Shown here one piece after another: positions 56,550-64,000 of a stretch of DNA of 64,000 nucleotides. Numbering within the stretch: the first letter of the stretch is position 1; every line of letters starts with the position of its first letter. Origin of the DNA: CAVTOO01 sp963736355 (lineage in GTDB: Bacteria > Pseudomonadota > Alphaproteobacteria > Rhizobiales > Xanthobacteraceae); contig CAVTOO010000002.1 of NCBI GenBank assembly GCA_963736355.1, positions 496,001 through 560,000 on the forward strand, in the 5' to 3' direction. The position numbers and the translations under genes are program-made. The notes under the pieces are model-generated. The model was given only the letters and a program-made list of their open reading frames with translations, was not told the origin of the DNA and ran no database searches.

Positions 56550-56747
56550 TTAGCGGCCGAGTTGCTCGGGCTGAAAATGACCGCACCAATCCTTGTTGGC
56601 GACGATCGGCCACAAGCCATGCGTCGACGGCTCCGGCTGGCTGACGGGCGGATTGAAGCGGCAGAGACCTTCGTTCTTGCTCGGCTTCTGCCCGTTGGCG
56701 TGGTGGTCGTCAAAATAGTGGCAGGAATTGCAGGAAGCGCTGGCCAT
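56550..56747 (-). CDS. Small four-cysteine protein, 65 residues
   Basis: Starts MASASCNSCHYFDDHH after GGAGA. Cysteines at 6, 9, 29 and 55 (CNSC, GLCRF, DWCGHF). The C-x2-C-x19-C-x25-C order with WC near the end is loosely like high-potential iron-sulfur proteins, but there is no signal peptide, so a small Fe-S or zinc protein is an inference only. Convergent with the DUF1345 gene; two iron-box-like palindromes lie 66-114 bp upstream. Confidence 0.75.
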   Translation of the reverse strand: MASASCNSCHYFDDHHANGQKPSKNEGLCRFNPPVSQPEPSTHGLWPIVANKDWCGHFQPEQLGR

Positions 56748-56813
56748 GGGAGTTCTCCGTCGATTGGTAGATTGATGATTGGCCCTGGCGATGGGGCTAA
56801 TGGCCTGAAACAG

Positions 56814-56830
56814 ATTAGAATGGTTCTAGA
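56814..56830. promoter_or_regulatory. Iron control element-like (Irr) palindrome, site 1
   Basis: ATTAGAA-TGG-TTCTAGA matches 12 of 14 arm positions of the rhizobial iron control element TTTAGAA-N3-TTCTAAA. It lies 67 bp before the small Cys-protein start. Confidence 0.6.
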
Positions 56831-56844
56831 GTGAAGTCAAAGTC

Positions 56845-56861
56845 TTTAGAACCGTTCCAAT
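56845..56861. promoter_or_regulatory. Iron control element-like (Irr) palindrome, site 2
   Basis: TTTAGAA-CCG-TTCCAAT, 12 of 14 arm positions. Its centre is 31 bp from site 1, about three helical turns, and site 2 is close to an inverted copy of site 1 (14 of 17). Confidence 0.6.
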
Positions 56862-56966
56862 CATAACGCCTGGGTGCCCGAACCGTTCCCGGCCGCCGTG
56901 AAATCCGGCCTTTGACGCAACCCGCCGTGCCGTGCGACGTCGGGGGAGTTCCTCCGGAAAGCCCTC

Positions 56967-58571
56967 GTGGAATTTCTTTTTCAGACCGTTCTGATCCTGC
57001 TGAGTGCGCTGGCCATCGTTGCGTTGCTGGCGCGACGGCTGAACATCGCGCCGGCCATTCTGATGATGGTCGCAGGCGGTGGTCTCGCCTTTGTGCCGGG
57101 GGTGCCGGCCATCGAGCTGGCGCCGGATCTCGTGCTGCTGATCGTTCTTCCGCCGCTCATCTACTCCGCCGGCGTCGCCATGAGCTGGCGCGAATTCCGC
57201 AACAATCTGCGTCCGATCGCGCTGCTCGCCATCGGCTGCGTCGTCTTCACCACCTGCGCGGTGGCACTGGCGGCGCATTATCTTCTCGGTTTGCCATGGG
57301 GCGTCGGCTTCGTGCTCGGCGCCATCGTCTCGCCGCCGGATGTCGTGGCGCCGCTTGCTGTCGCGCGGCGGCTGCGCCTGCCGCGACGGCTGCTGGTGAT
57401 TCTCGAAGGCGAAGGCCTCGCCAACGACGCCACCGCGCTCGTGCTTTATCGTTACGCCGTGGCGGCGGTGGCGACGGGATTGTTCTCGCTGCCGGTGGCA
57501 GCGGGAAATTTCGCGCTGATCTTCGTCGGCGAGATCGTGTTCGGCATCGCAGTCGGCTGGCTCTCGTTGCGCCTGCGCCGCTGGGCGCGCGACCCGCAGG
57601 TCGAAATCACGCTGTCATTGCTGACACCTTATCTCGCCTTCTGGGTGCCGGAGCATTTCGGCGGCTCGGGCGTGCTCGCGACAGTGGCGACCGGCCTCTA
57701 TGTCAGCTGGAACGGACCGCTGCTGATTTCATCGGCGACACGCGTGCAGGGCATCTTCTTCTGGGATCTGGTGATTTATCTGATCGAGGGCTTGCTGTTT
57801 CTGCTGGTCGGCTTCGAGCTGAGGGTGCTGCTGCAAAAGGCGAACGGTTCATCGTTTGCGGAAATCCTCGCCGCTGTCGCGCTTGTCTCTGCAATTGTGA
57901 TCGTCGCGCGCTTCGCCTGGGTGTTTCCGGCGACCTACCTTCCCCGGTTTTTCAGCAAACGCATACGCGAGAGAGATCCGCCGCCGTCATGGCGTATTAT
58001 CTTCGTGCTCGCCTTCACCGGCGTGCGCGGCGCAGTGTCGCTCGCCGCCGCGCTGGCTTTGCCGCTCACATTGCCGGGCGGCGAGGCCTTTCCTCATCGA
58101 GACCTGATCCTGTTCGTGTCGTTCGGCGTCATCCTGGTGACGGTGATCGGACTCGGCCTCAGCCTGCCGGCCGTGGTGAAGATGCTGGGCATCAGCCATG
58201 TCGGCCATGCGGAGATTCTGCGCGAGCGTCACTTTGAGACGATCGCGCGGCGCGATGCGCTGGACGCTGCACTCAAGTCGCTCGAAACACTGACCGAAGA
58301 ACGCAAGCTCGCTCAAAGCGTCGTCGATCACTTGAAGGCGCGCCATGCGGCGCGACTGCGCCAGCTGCCCGACGAAACCGGCCAGATCACGGACGACGAA
58401 ATGTCGCTCAGCGTTCGCCTGCAGCGCGAACTGATCGAGACCGAACGCGCGTTTCTCTATTCGCTGCTGAAGGAAGGTCGCATCACCGACGAAACACGCC
58501 GGCGGCTGGAGCGCGATCTGGACCTTGAAGAAGTCAGTCTCGGCAACCGGGAACACAGTTCGCCGTTGTGA
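56967..58571 (+). CDS. Monovalent cation/proton antiporter, CPA1 family
   Basis: 534 residues from GTG; about twelve membrane helices. VLILLSALAIVALLARRLNI starts the fold; GAIVSPPDVVAPLAV and EGEGLANDATALVLYRYA hold the family's acidic ion-binding residues; FTGVRGAVSLAAALALPL is conserved in NhaP/NHE types. The last 120 residues are a cytoplasmic helical region. Exchanges Na+ or K+ for H+. The start is 106 bp from the iron-box-like sites. Confidence 0.9.
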   Translation: MEFLFQTVLILLSALAIVALLARRLNIAPAILMMVAGGGLAFVPGVPAIELAPDLVLLIVLPPLIYSAGVAMSWREFRNNLRPIALLAIGCVVFTTCAVALAAHYLLGLPWGVGFVLGAIVSPPDVVAPLAVARRLRLPRRLLVILEGEGLANDATALVLYRYAVAAVATGLFSLPVAAGNFALIFVGEIVFGIAVGWLSLRLRRWARDPQVEITLSLLTPYLAFWVPEHFGGSGVLATVATGLYVSWNGPLLISSATRVQGIFFWDLVIYLIEGLLFLLVGFELRVLLQKANGSSFAEILAAVALVSAIVIVARFAWVFPATYLPRFFSKRIRERDPPPSWRIIFVLAFTGVRGAVSLAAALALPLTLPGGEAFPHRDLILFVSFGVILVTVIGLGLSLPAVVKMLGISHVGHAEILRERHFETIARRDALDAALKSLETLTEERKLAQSVVDHLKARHAARLRQLPDETGQITDDEMSLSVRLQRELIETERAFLYSLLKEGRITDETRRRLERDLDLEEVSLGNREHSSPL

Positions 58572-58576
58572 GATTT

Positions 58577-58641
58577 CCTCATCCTGAGGAGCCGCGAAGC
58601 GGCGTCTCGAAGGATGAGGCCTCATGGTTCGAGACGCGCAG
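58577..58641. repeat. Dispersed palindromic repeat, family B, copy 2 (partial)
   Basis: CCTCATCCTGAGGAG ... GTCTCGAAGGATGAGG followed by CTCATGGTTCGAGACGCGC. It fills the gap between the convergent antiporter and ispG and touches the ispG stop. Confidence 0.8.
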
Positions 58642-59905
58642 CTATTCCGCCGCCGTGCGGCCGCCAACGCCGAAACGGCGCTCGATGTAATCGATCACCA
58701 TCGTCTTGAAATCCTGCGCCAGTGTCGGGCCGCGCAGTGTCGCGACCTTCTTGCCGTCGACAAACACAGGCGCCGTCGGCTGCTTCGCCGGTGCCCGGCA
58801 GAGAAATACCGATGTCCGCGTGCTTGGATTCGCCGGGGCCGTTGACGATGCAACCCATCACCGCGACGTTCAGAGTTTCCACACCCGGATAGCGCGTCTT
58901 CCAGCCCGGCATCTCGTCGCGGATGAAATCCTGAATCTCGCGCGCCAGCTCCTGGAAAGTCGTCGACGTGGTACGGCCGCAACCGGGGCATGCCGCGACC
59001 AACGGCACGAAGGTGCGGAAGCCCATGGTCTGCAACAATTCCTGCGCCACCTGAACCTCGAGCGTGCGGTCGCCATTGGGCTCCGGCGTCAACGAGACGC
59101 GAACAGTGTCGCCGATGCCCTGTTGCAGCAGCACGCTCATTGCGGCCGACGAGGCAACGATACCCTTGGAGCCCATGCCCGCTTCGGTAAGGCCGAGATG
59201 CAGCGCGTAGTCGGAACGCGCGGCAAGATCGAGATAGACGGCGATGAGATCCTGCACCGCGGACACTTTCGCCGACAGAATGATGCGGTCGCGGCCGAGC
59301 CCGATTTCCTCGGCGCGTTGCGCCGAGAGCAGCGCCGACTGCACCATCGCCTCGCGCGTCACGGCGCGGGCGTCGCGCGGCGCGGCGAGCTTGGCGTTGT
59401 CTTCCATCAGCGTCGTCAGCAGTTCCTGATCGAGCGAACCCCAGTTGGCGCCGATGCGCACTGTCTTGCCATAACGGATCGCCATTTCGACGATGGCGGA
59501 AAACTGAATGTCGCGCTTGTTCTTGAAGCCGACATTGCCCGGATTGATGCGATATTTGTCGAGCGCCTCGGCGCAGGCCGGATGATCGGCGAGCAGCTTG
59601 TGGCCGATGTAGTGAAAGTCGCCGATCAGCGGCACCTTGACGCCGCGCTTGGCGAGACCGTCGCGGATATGCGGCACGGCAGCCGCCGCCTCGTCGCGAT
59701 CCACCGTGATGCGAACGAGCTCGGACCCGGCGCGCGCCAGTGCTGCAACCTGATCGATCGTCCCCTTGATGTCCGCGGTGTCGGTGTTGGTCATCGACTG
59801 CACGACGATCGGCGCACCGCCGCCGACGACGACACCGCCGACATTGACCGCAACCGTCTGGTGGCGCGGCGCAGCGGACGCGATATCGGAGATGGGCGCG
59901 TTCAT
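58642..59905 (-). CDS. ispG: 4-hydroxy-3-methylbut-2-enyl diphosphate synthase, frame break near the 3' end
   Basis: About 420 residues when repaired. N-terminal barrel from GGAPIVVQSMTNTDTADI; the [4Fe-4S] cysteines are in CPGCGRTTS and MGCIVNGPGE. After GISLPGTGEA the frame shifts; removing one base at 58781 restores the expected ending (VFVDGKKVATL, then DYIERRF). Penultimate step of the MEP isoprenoid pathway. Its ATG overlaps the zur stop (ATGA), so they are one operon. Confidence 0.93.
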
Positions 59906-60393
59906 GCGGCGCTCTTGGCGGCGCAATTGCTGCACATGCCGGAAATCTCGACCACCGACATGCGCGGCGTGAAGCCGGCGTCACGGCCGACATCCTTCAG
60001 CGTGCGCGCCAGCGCTGTCGCCTCGACCTCGCCGACAGAGCCGCAGCTCTCGCAAATCAGAAACGCCACGAGACCCGTGTCATCATGGTCATGCACGCAG
60101 GCGAGAAATGCGTTGCGGCTTTCGATGCGATGCACGAGGCCGTTGGCGATGAGGAAATCGAGCGCGCGATAGACGGTAATGGGTGCAGGCGCCGGCATGG
60201 TGCGCGCGAGCACGCCGATGATTTCATAGGCGCCGAGCGGCTGATGCGACGCGAGCAGCGTTTCGAGCACATGACGCCGGATCGGCGTGAGCCTCTGGCC
60301 ACGCGTCTTGCACACCTCTTCCGCATGGCCGATCGCATCGGCCGCGCAGCGGTCATGGTCATGATCGGGGGACGGAAAGGCGTGGTGCTTCAT
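59902..60393 (-). CDS. zur: Fur-family zinc uptake regulator
   Basis: 163 residues from MKHHAFPSPD. Winged helix at about 25-90 (RGQRLTPIRRHVLETLL; PITVYRALDFLIANGLVHRI), then CVHDHDD and the structural cysteine pairs 114/117 (LICESCG) and 154/157 (GMCSNC). The His-rich N-terminus and this pattern point to Zur rather than Fur or Irr. A perfect palindrome lies upstream. Confidence 0.88.
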   Translation of the reverse strand: MKHHAFPSPDHDHDRCAADAIGHAEEVCKTRGQRLTPIRRHVLETLLASHQPLGAYEIIGVLARTMPAPAPITVYRALDFLIANGLVHRIESRNAFLACVHDHDDTGLVAFLICESCGSVGEVEATALARTLKDVGRDAGFTPRMSVVEISGMCSNCAAKSAA

Positions 60394-60457
60394 GGTTAAT
60401 TTCAAATCCGTGGTCGGGATGTCTTGTAACCGGTTCGTGGCCGATGTGCATATATTG

Positions 60458-60487
60458 TGCGTTGCAATATTACCATATTGCAACGCA
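60458..60487. promoter_or_regulatory. Perfect 13-4-13 palindrome between zur and patatin gene
   Basis: TGCGTTGCAATAT-tacc-ATATTGCAACGCA, no mismatches. It is 65 bp before the zur ATG and 21 bp before the patatin GTG. Size and AT-rich centre fit a Fur-family operator, most simply a Zur site for one or both genes. Confidence 0.6.
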
Positions 60488-60508
60488 ATATAATCGTGCC
60501 CATATGAG

Positions 60509-61651
60509 GTGCGGCGCTATGGGGCTGCGCCAGACAGAGGCAGCACATTGGCCAATCAACTCACACGCTATCTTGACGGTCTGACGGCCTGGTCACGTTC
60601 AGATACGATCACGCAGCCGAAAACCAAGACCATCAACCTTGCCTTGCAGGGCGGTGGCGCGCATGGCGCGTTCACCTGGGGCGTGCTCGATCATCTGCTC
60701 GCGGACGGACGGCTGACGATCAGCGGAATTTCCGGCGCTTCGGCCGGCGCGATCAATGCCGTGATGGTGGCCGACGGACTCGCGCGCGGCGGACCCGAGG
60801 AAGCGCGCAAGCGCCTCGCGGCGTTCTGGCGCGCGGTCTCCTCCAATGGCGATCTGCCGCCGCTGCAGCGCGCCGTGGCCGACCGGCTGATCTCGTTCTT
60901 TCCCCTCGCCACCAAGCCGATCGAAGCCTGGTTCGATGCGCTGTCGAAATTCGCCTCTCCTTACGAACTCAACCCGCTCAACATCAATCCGCTGCGTGAC
61001 CTGATCAATCGCTTCGTCGATTTCGACGCTGTGCGGCAGAGCGAACTGGCGCTGTTCGTTTCCACAACCAACGTCCACACCGGGCGTCTGCGCATTTTCC
61101 CGCGCGAAAAGATCACGGCCGATGTGGTGATGGCCTCGGCCGCGCTGCCGTTTCTGTTTCAGGCGGTGGAGATCGACGGCGTGCCTTATTGGGATGGCGG
61201 CTATCTCGGCAATCCGGCGATCTTTCCGTTCCTGCGCAACACCGAATCCGAAGACGTGCTGGTGGTGCAGATCAATCCGACGCTGCGCGAGGGCACGCCG
61301 CGCACGACGCGCGAGATCGTCAACCGGCTGAACGAGATCACGTTCAACTCCGCGCTCATCTCCGAATTGCGCGCGATCGACTTCGCCACGCAGCTGATCG
61401 ACGACGGCCGGCTGCCGCGCGGCACCGGCGACAACGACTATCGCCGCCTCAAGGTCCATCGCATCGAACTCGGCGGCTTCGGCCGGCGGCTCACTGCGGC
61501 GAGCCGGATGCAGACGGACTATGAGTTCTTCGCGCTGCTGTTCCGGGCAGGCCAGCGGGCCGCAAGGCGGTTCCTCGACCAGCATTACGACGACATCGGC
61601 CAGCGCTCGACGCTCGATCTGGCCACCGAGGCCGGGGTGGAATGGGCCTGA
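60509..61651 (+). CDS. Patatin-like phospholipase
   Basis: 380 residues from GTG (TTG 60548 is an alternative). The oxyanion loop GGGAHGAFTWG, nucleophile elbow GISGASAGAINA and catalytic Asp in DGGYLGNPA form a Ser-Asp dyad lipase. No signal peptide. Hydrolyses acyl esters of phospholipid or, in some relatives, PHB. Divergent to zur with a shared palindrome. Confidence 0.9.
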   Translation: MRRYGAAPDRGSTLANQLTRYLDGLTAWSRSDTITQPKTKTINLALQGGGAHGAFTWGVLDHLLADGRLTISGISGASAGAINAVMVADGLARGGPEEARKRLAAFWRAVSSNGDLPPLQRAVADRLISFFPLATKPIEAWFDALSKFASPYELNPLNINPLRDLINRFVDFDAVRQSELALFVSTTNVHTGRLRIFPREKITADVVMASAALPFLFQAVEIDGVPYWDGGYLGNPAIFPFLRNTESEDVLVVQINPTLREGTPRTTREIVNRLNEITFNSALISELRAIDFATQLIDDGRLPRGTGDNDYRRLKVHRIELGGFGRRLTAASRMQTDYEFFALLFRAGQRAARRFLDQHYDDIGQRSTLDLATEAGVEWA

Positions 61652-61727
61652 CGCGAGGTTGTTCGGCGCCATGCGGAATCCGCAATGCTGGGCTCCAGGA
61701 CAATATCTACCACTTAGTACGCTAGCT

Positions 61728-61733
61728 TATAAT
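61728..61733 (+). promoter_or_regulatory. -10 box (TATAAT) before marR-emrAB
   Basis: Consensus TATAAT, 26 bp before the MarR start. A short TTAG/CTAG dyad overlaps its upstream side and may be an operator for the MarR protein. The -35 match is weak. Confidence 0.45.
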
Positions 61734-61759
61734 ATCGGTCGCTTAAGGATTGGAGCCCC

Positions 61760-62230
61760 ATGCCCACCTCAAGCGAAAGTTTCCTGTTTGCCCTCCACGA
61801 CCTCGCGCGCACGATTCGGCTCCATGCCGACCAGAAGGCGTCGCGCTTTGGCATGACGCGGGCGCAATGGGCGGTTCTGGCCAAGGTCGAACGCACCGAG
61901 GGTCTGAAGCAGACCGAACTCGCCGAACTGCTCGACGTGCAGCCGATCACGCTGACACGATTGATCGATCGGCTCTGCGACAATGGTCTGATCGAACGCC
62001 GCGCCGACACCGAAGACCGCCGCGCCAAGCGGCTTTATCTGACGCCGGCTGCGGCGCCGGTGCTCAAGCAGCTTCACGCGCTGCGCTCGGAGATCACCGA
62101 CTCCGCACTGCAAGGCTTCAGCGGCGAAGATATTTCCAGACTCGCGCAACAACTCGAAACCATTCGCGACAATGTCCGCGTGGCGATGACCACCGACCAG
62201 GAAGAGACCAAGGCGCGCCGTCATGGCTGA
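61760..62230 (+). CDS. MarR-family transcriptional regulator
   Basis: 156 residues. Winged helix with MTRAQWAVLAKVER, QTELAELLDVQPITLTRLIDRL and ERRADTEDRRAKRLYLT, the family wing. Likely represses the downstream efflux genes until a phenolic or lipophilic ligand binds. Overlaps emrA-like start by 8 bp. Confidence 0.93.
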   Translation: MPTSSESFLFALHDLARTIRLHADQKASRFGMTRAQWAVLAKVERTEGLKQTELAELLDVQPITLTRLIDRLCDNGLIERRADTEDRRAKRLYLTPAAAPVLKQLHALRSEITDSALQGFSGEDISRLAQQLETIRDNVRVAMTTDQEETKARRHG

Positions 62231-63356
62231 TCCTGTTCTGAAATTTCCGAAGGGCGAGAAGGCGCCGGCAGGCGCCGGCACAAAGACGCTGATGCAGCGC
62301 GTCAGCGAGCGCAGGCGTACATTGCTGCTCGTCGTCGTGCCGCTGATCGCCGTTGTCGTCGGTGTGGCCGTCTATCTGATGGGCGGCCGTTACGTGACGA
62401 CCGACAACGCCTATGTCGGCGCGCAGAAAGTGCTGATCGCCTCCGACATCGCCGGCAAGGTCAGCAAGGTCACCGTTCGCGAAGGCCAGCGCGTCTCCGT
62501 CGACGATGTGCTGTTCGAATTCGACGCCGAACCGTTCCGCCTCGCGGTTCAGCAGGCGCAGGCGCGTCTTGAGACCGTGCGCAGCGATTTCGCCAATCTC
62601 AAAAGCAATGATGGCGCCTTGACGAAGCTGATCGAACTCGGCGAACAGAACGTCGATCTCAAGCAGAAAGACGTCGAGCGCAAATCGACCCTGATCCAGA
62701 ACAAGGCCGGCTCCGAGATCAATCTCGACGCCAGCGCCGCCGCGCTCAACACCGCGCAGAACCAACTGGAATTGCTGCGCCAGCAGCGCGCCAATCTGCG
62801 CAATCAATTGCTTGGCCAGCCCGATCTGCCGATCGACAAGTTCCCGGCCTTCATGCAGGCGCGGGCGGCGCTCGACCAGGCGACGCGCGACCTCAACCAC
62901 ACCGTTGTGCGCGCACCGATTGCCGGCCGCGCCACACAGGTCGACAATATCCAGATCGGCCGCTACGTGACCGCCGGCACGCCGATCTTCGCCGTGGTCG
63001 ACGATGGCCGGCCGTGGATCGATGCCAATCCGAAGGAAACCGAGTTCACCTGGCTGCGTGAAGGCCAGAAGGTGACCATCGATGTCGATGCGTTCCCCAA
63101 TCACAGCTTCCGCGGCACGGTTGTCTCGCTGAGCCCCGGCACCGGCGCGCAATTCGCAATCCTGCCGCCGCAAAACGCCAGCGGCAATTGGATCAAGGTG
63201 GTGCAACGCGTGCCGATCCGCGTCGCTTTCGACGCGGACGAGCAAACGCAAAATCTGCGCGCGGGCATGAGCGCAAATGTCTCGATCGACACCGGACGCC
63301 GGCGCTCGCTCGCAACACTGGTCGGATTGTCTTCCGCCACGGCGGATACGAAGTAA
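62223..63356 (+). CDS. HlyD/EmrA-family membrane fusion protein
   Basis: 377 residues. One N-terminal helix (RRTLLLVVVPLIAVVVGVAVYL), lipoyl half YVTTDNAYVGAQKVLIASDIAG, a coiled coil at about 100-190 and the second lipoyl half PIAGRATQVDNIQIG. Periplasmic adaptor for the following transporter and an outer-membrane channel. Confidence 0.93.
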   Translation: MADPVLKFPKGEKAPAGAGTKTLMQRVSERRRTLLLVVVPLIAVVVGVAVYLMGGRYVTTDNAYVGAQKVLIASDIAGKVSKVTVREGQRVSVDDVLFEFDAEPFRLAVQQAQARLETVRSDFANLKSNDGALTKLIELGEQNVDLKQKDVERKSTLIQNKAGSEINLDASAAALNTAQNQLELLRQQRANLRNQLLGQPDLPIDKFPAFMQARAALDQATRDLNHTVVRAPIAGRATQVDNIQIGRYVTAGTPIFAVVDDGRPWIDANPKETEFTWLREGQKVTIDVDAFPNHSFRGTVVSLSPGTGAQFAILPPQNASGNWIKVVQRVPIRVAFDADEQTQNLRAGMSANVSIDTGRRRSLATLVGLSSATADTK

Positions 63357-63362
63357 CACGCC

Positions 63363-64000
63363 ATGACGGTCCAGCCGCTCCCGCCCGGACCGCGCCGAAC
63401 CATGGTGACGATCTGCGCGATGACGGCCACCATCATGCAGGCGCTCGACACTACGGTGGCGAACGTCGCGTTGCCCTACATGCAGGGCAGTCTCTCGGCC
63501 TCGCTCGATCAGGTCAGCTGGGTACTGACGTCCTATATCGTCGCATCCGCGATCATGACCGCGCCGATCGGCTGGCTCGCAAGCCGCTTCGGCCGCAAGA
63601 AGCTTTTCATCCTGTGCGCGACCGGCTTCACCATTGCTTCGGTGATGTGCGGCGCGTCGCAGGATATCAGCCAGATGGTCATGTCGCGGTTCCTGCAGGG
63701 CATGTTCGGCGCGGCGCTGGTGCCGCTGTCGCAGTCACTGATGCTCGACGCCTATGCGCCGCACGAGCGCACCACCGCAATGTCGATCTGGGGCATGGGC
63801 GTGATGCTGGGACCGATCATGGGCCCGACGCTCGGCGCGTGGATCACCGAGACCTATAGCTGGCACTGGGCCTTCTTCATCAACCTGCCCTTCGGCATCA
63901 TCACCGTGATCGGCCTGTCGCTGTTCATGGACGAAACCCCGGTCAACGAGAAACTGCGCTTCGACTGGTTCGGGTTCGTCGCGCTCGCAACCGGCATCGG
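63363..64000 (+). CDS. EmrB/QacA-type MFS drug transporter, 3' end beyond the window
   Basis: The first 212 residues. DHA2-family pattern: helix 1 with LDTTVANVALPYMQGSL, motif A GWLASRFGRKKLF and motif C-like GVMLGPIMGPTLGAWI. Forms the tripartite efflux pump with the EmrA-like protein under MarR control. Confidence 0.92.
   Translation, partial: MTVQPLPPGPRRTMVTICAMTATIMQALDTTVANVALPYMQGSLSASLDQVSWVLTSYIVASAIMTAPIGWLASRFGRKKLFILCATGFTIASVMCGASQDISQMVMSRFLQGMFGAALVPLSQSLMLDAYAPHERTTAMSIWGMGVMLGPIMGPTLGAWITETYSWHWAFFINLPFGIITVIGLSLFMDETPVNEKLRFDWFGFVALATGI

Overview
The window is typical alphaproteobacterial chromosome, most likely a Bradyrhizobium-like member of the Hyphomicrobiales (Rhizobiales). 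This rests on the high GC, long single-orientation housekeeping runs (obgE-proB-proA-nadD-rsfS-rlmH-envC-ctpA; lysC/ptsP/prfA/prmC; phaA-phaB/phaR), the alphaproteobacterial families DUF4167, DUF1178 and the Lys/Ala-tailed L21, iron-control-element-like sites of the Irr type, and short dispersed palindromic repeats of the kind common in that group. No phage, transposase, rRNA or CRISPR array was seen. The species cannot be named from the sequence.

Region 1 (1-14.6 kb) is metabolic and accessory: the end of a GMC oxidoreductase, a two-subunit ThDP decarboxylase, a zinc-ribbon methyltransferase, a lone MetE-C-type methyltransferase, then an RpiR regulator facing a five-gene oligopeptide-type ABC importer and an Asp/Glu-racemase-like protein. 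Two near-identical 7-4-7 palindromes, one before the regulator and one before the importer, suggest a local regulon. The importer genes carry dozens of apparent single-base shifts, almost all insertions, while their catalytic motifs are intact. A tripartite-tricarboxylate binding protein, an amidohydrolase and an alpha/beta hydrolase follow.

Region 2 (14.7-36 kb) has tRNA-Ser(CGA), a ROK-type kinase whose motif order looks circularly permuted, rplU-rpmA, a GNAT, TerC, a secreted serine protease, the obgE/proline/NAD/ribosome-maturation run, a cell-envelope run (EnvC-like, CtpA, YibQ-like), rppH, comF and a grx-nitrilase-DUF1178 operon.

Region 3 (36-50.8 kb) has ubiG, a PH-domain membrane protein, lysC, the PTS-Ntr enzyme I gene ptsP, release factor 1 and its methylase, an unexplained 524-bp gap before a DUF4167 gene, gloB and polyhydroxybutyrate genes (phaA-phaB opposite phaR).

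Region 4 (50.8-64 kb) has a GGDEF/EAL protein, small hypothetical proteins, rpmF, mtgA head-to-head with a prenyl synthase, a DUF1345 protein, a 65-residue four-cysteine protein beside two iron-box-like palindromes, a CPA1 antiporter, zur-ispG with a perfect 13-4-13 palindrome, a patatin, and a MarR-EmrA-EmrB efflux operon cut by the window edge.

Single reading-frame breaks also occur in envC, phaA, the GGDEF/EAL gene and ispG. Because ispG is normally essential, sequencing or assembly error is the leading explanation for these breaks.
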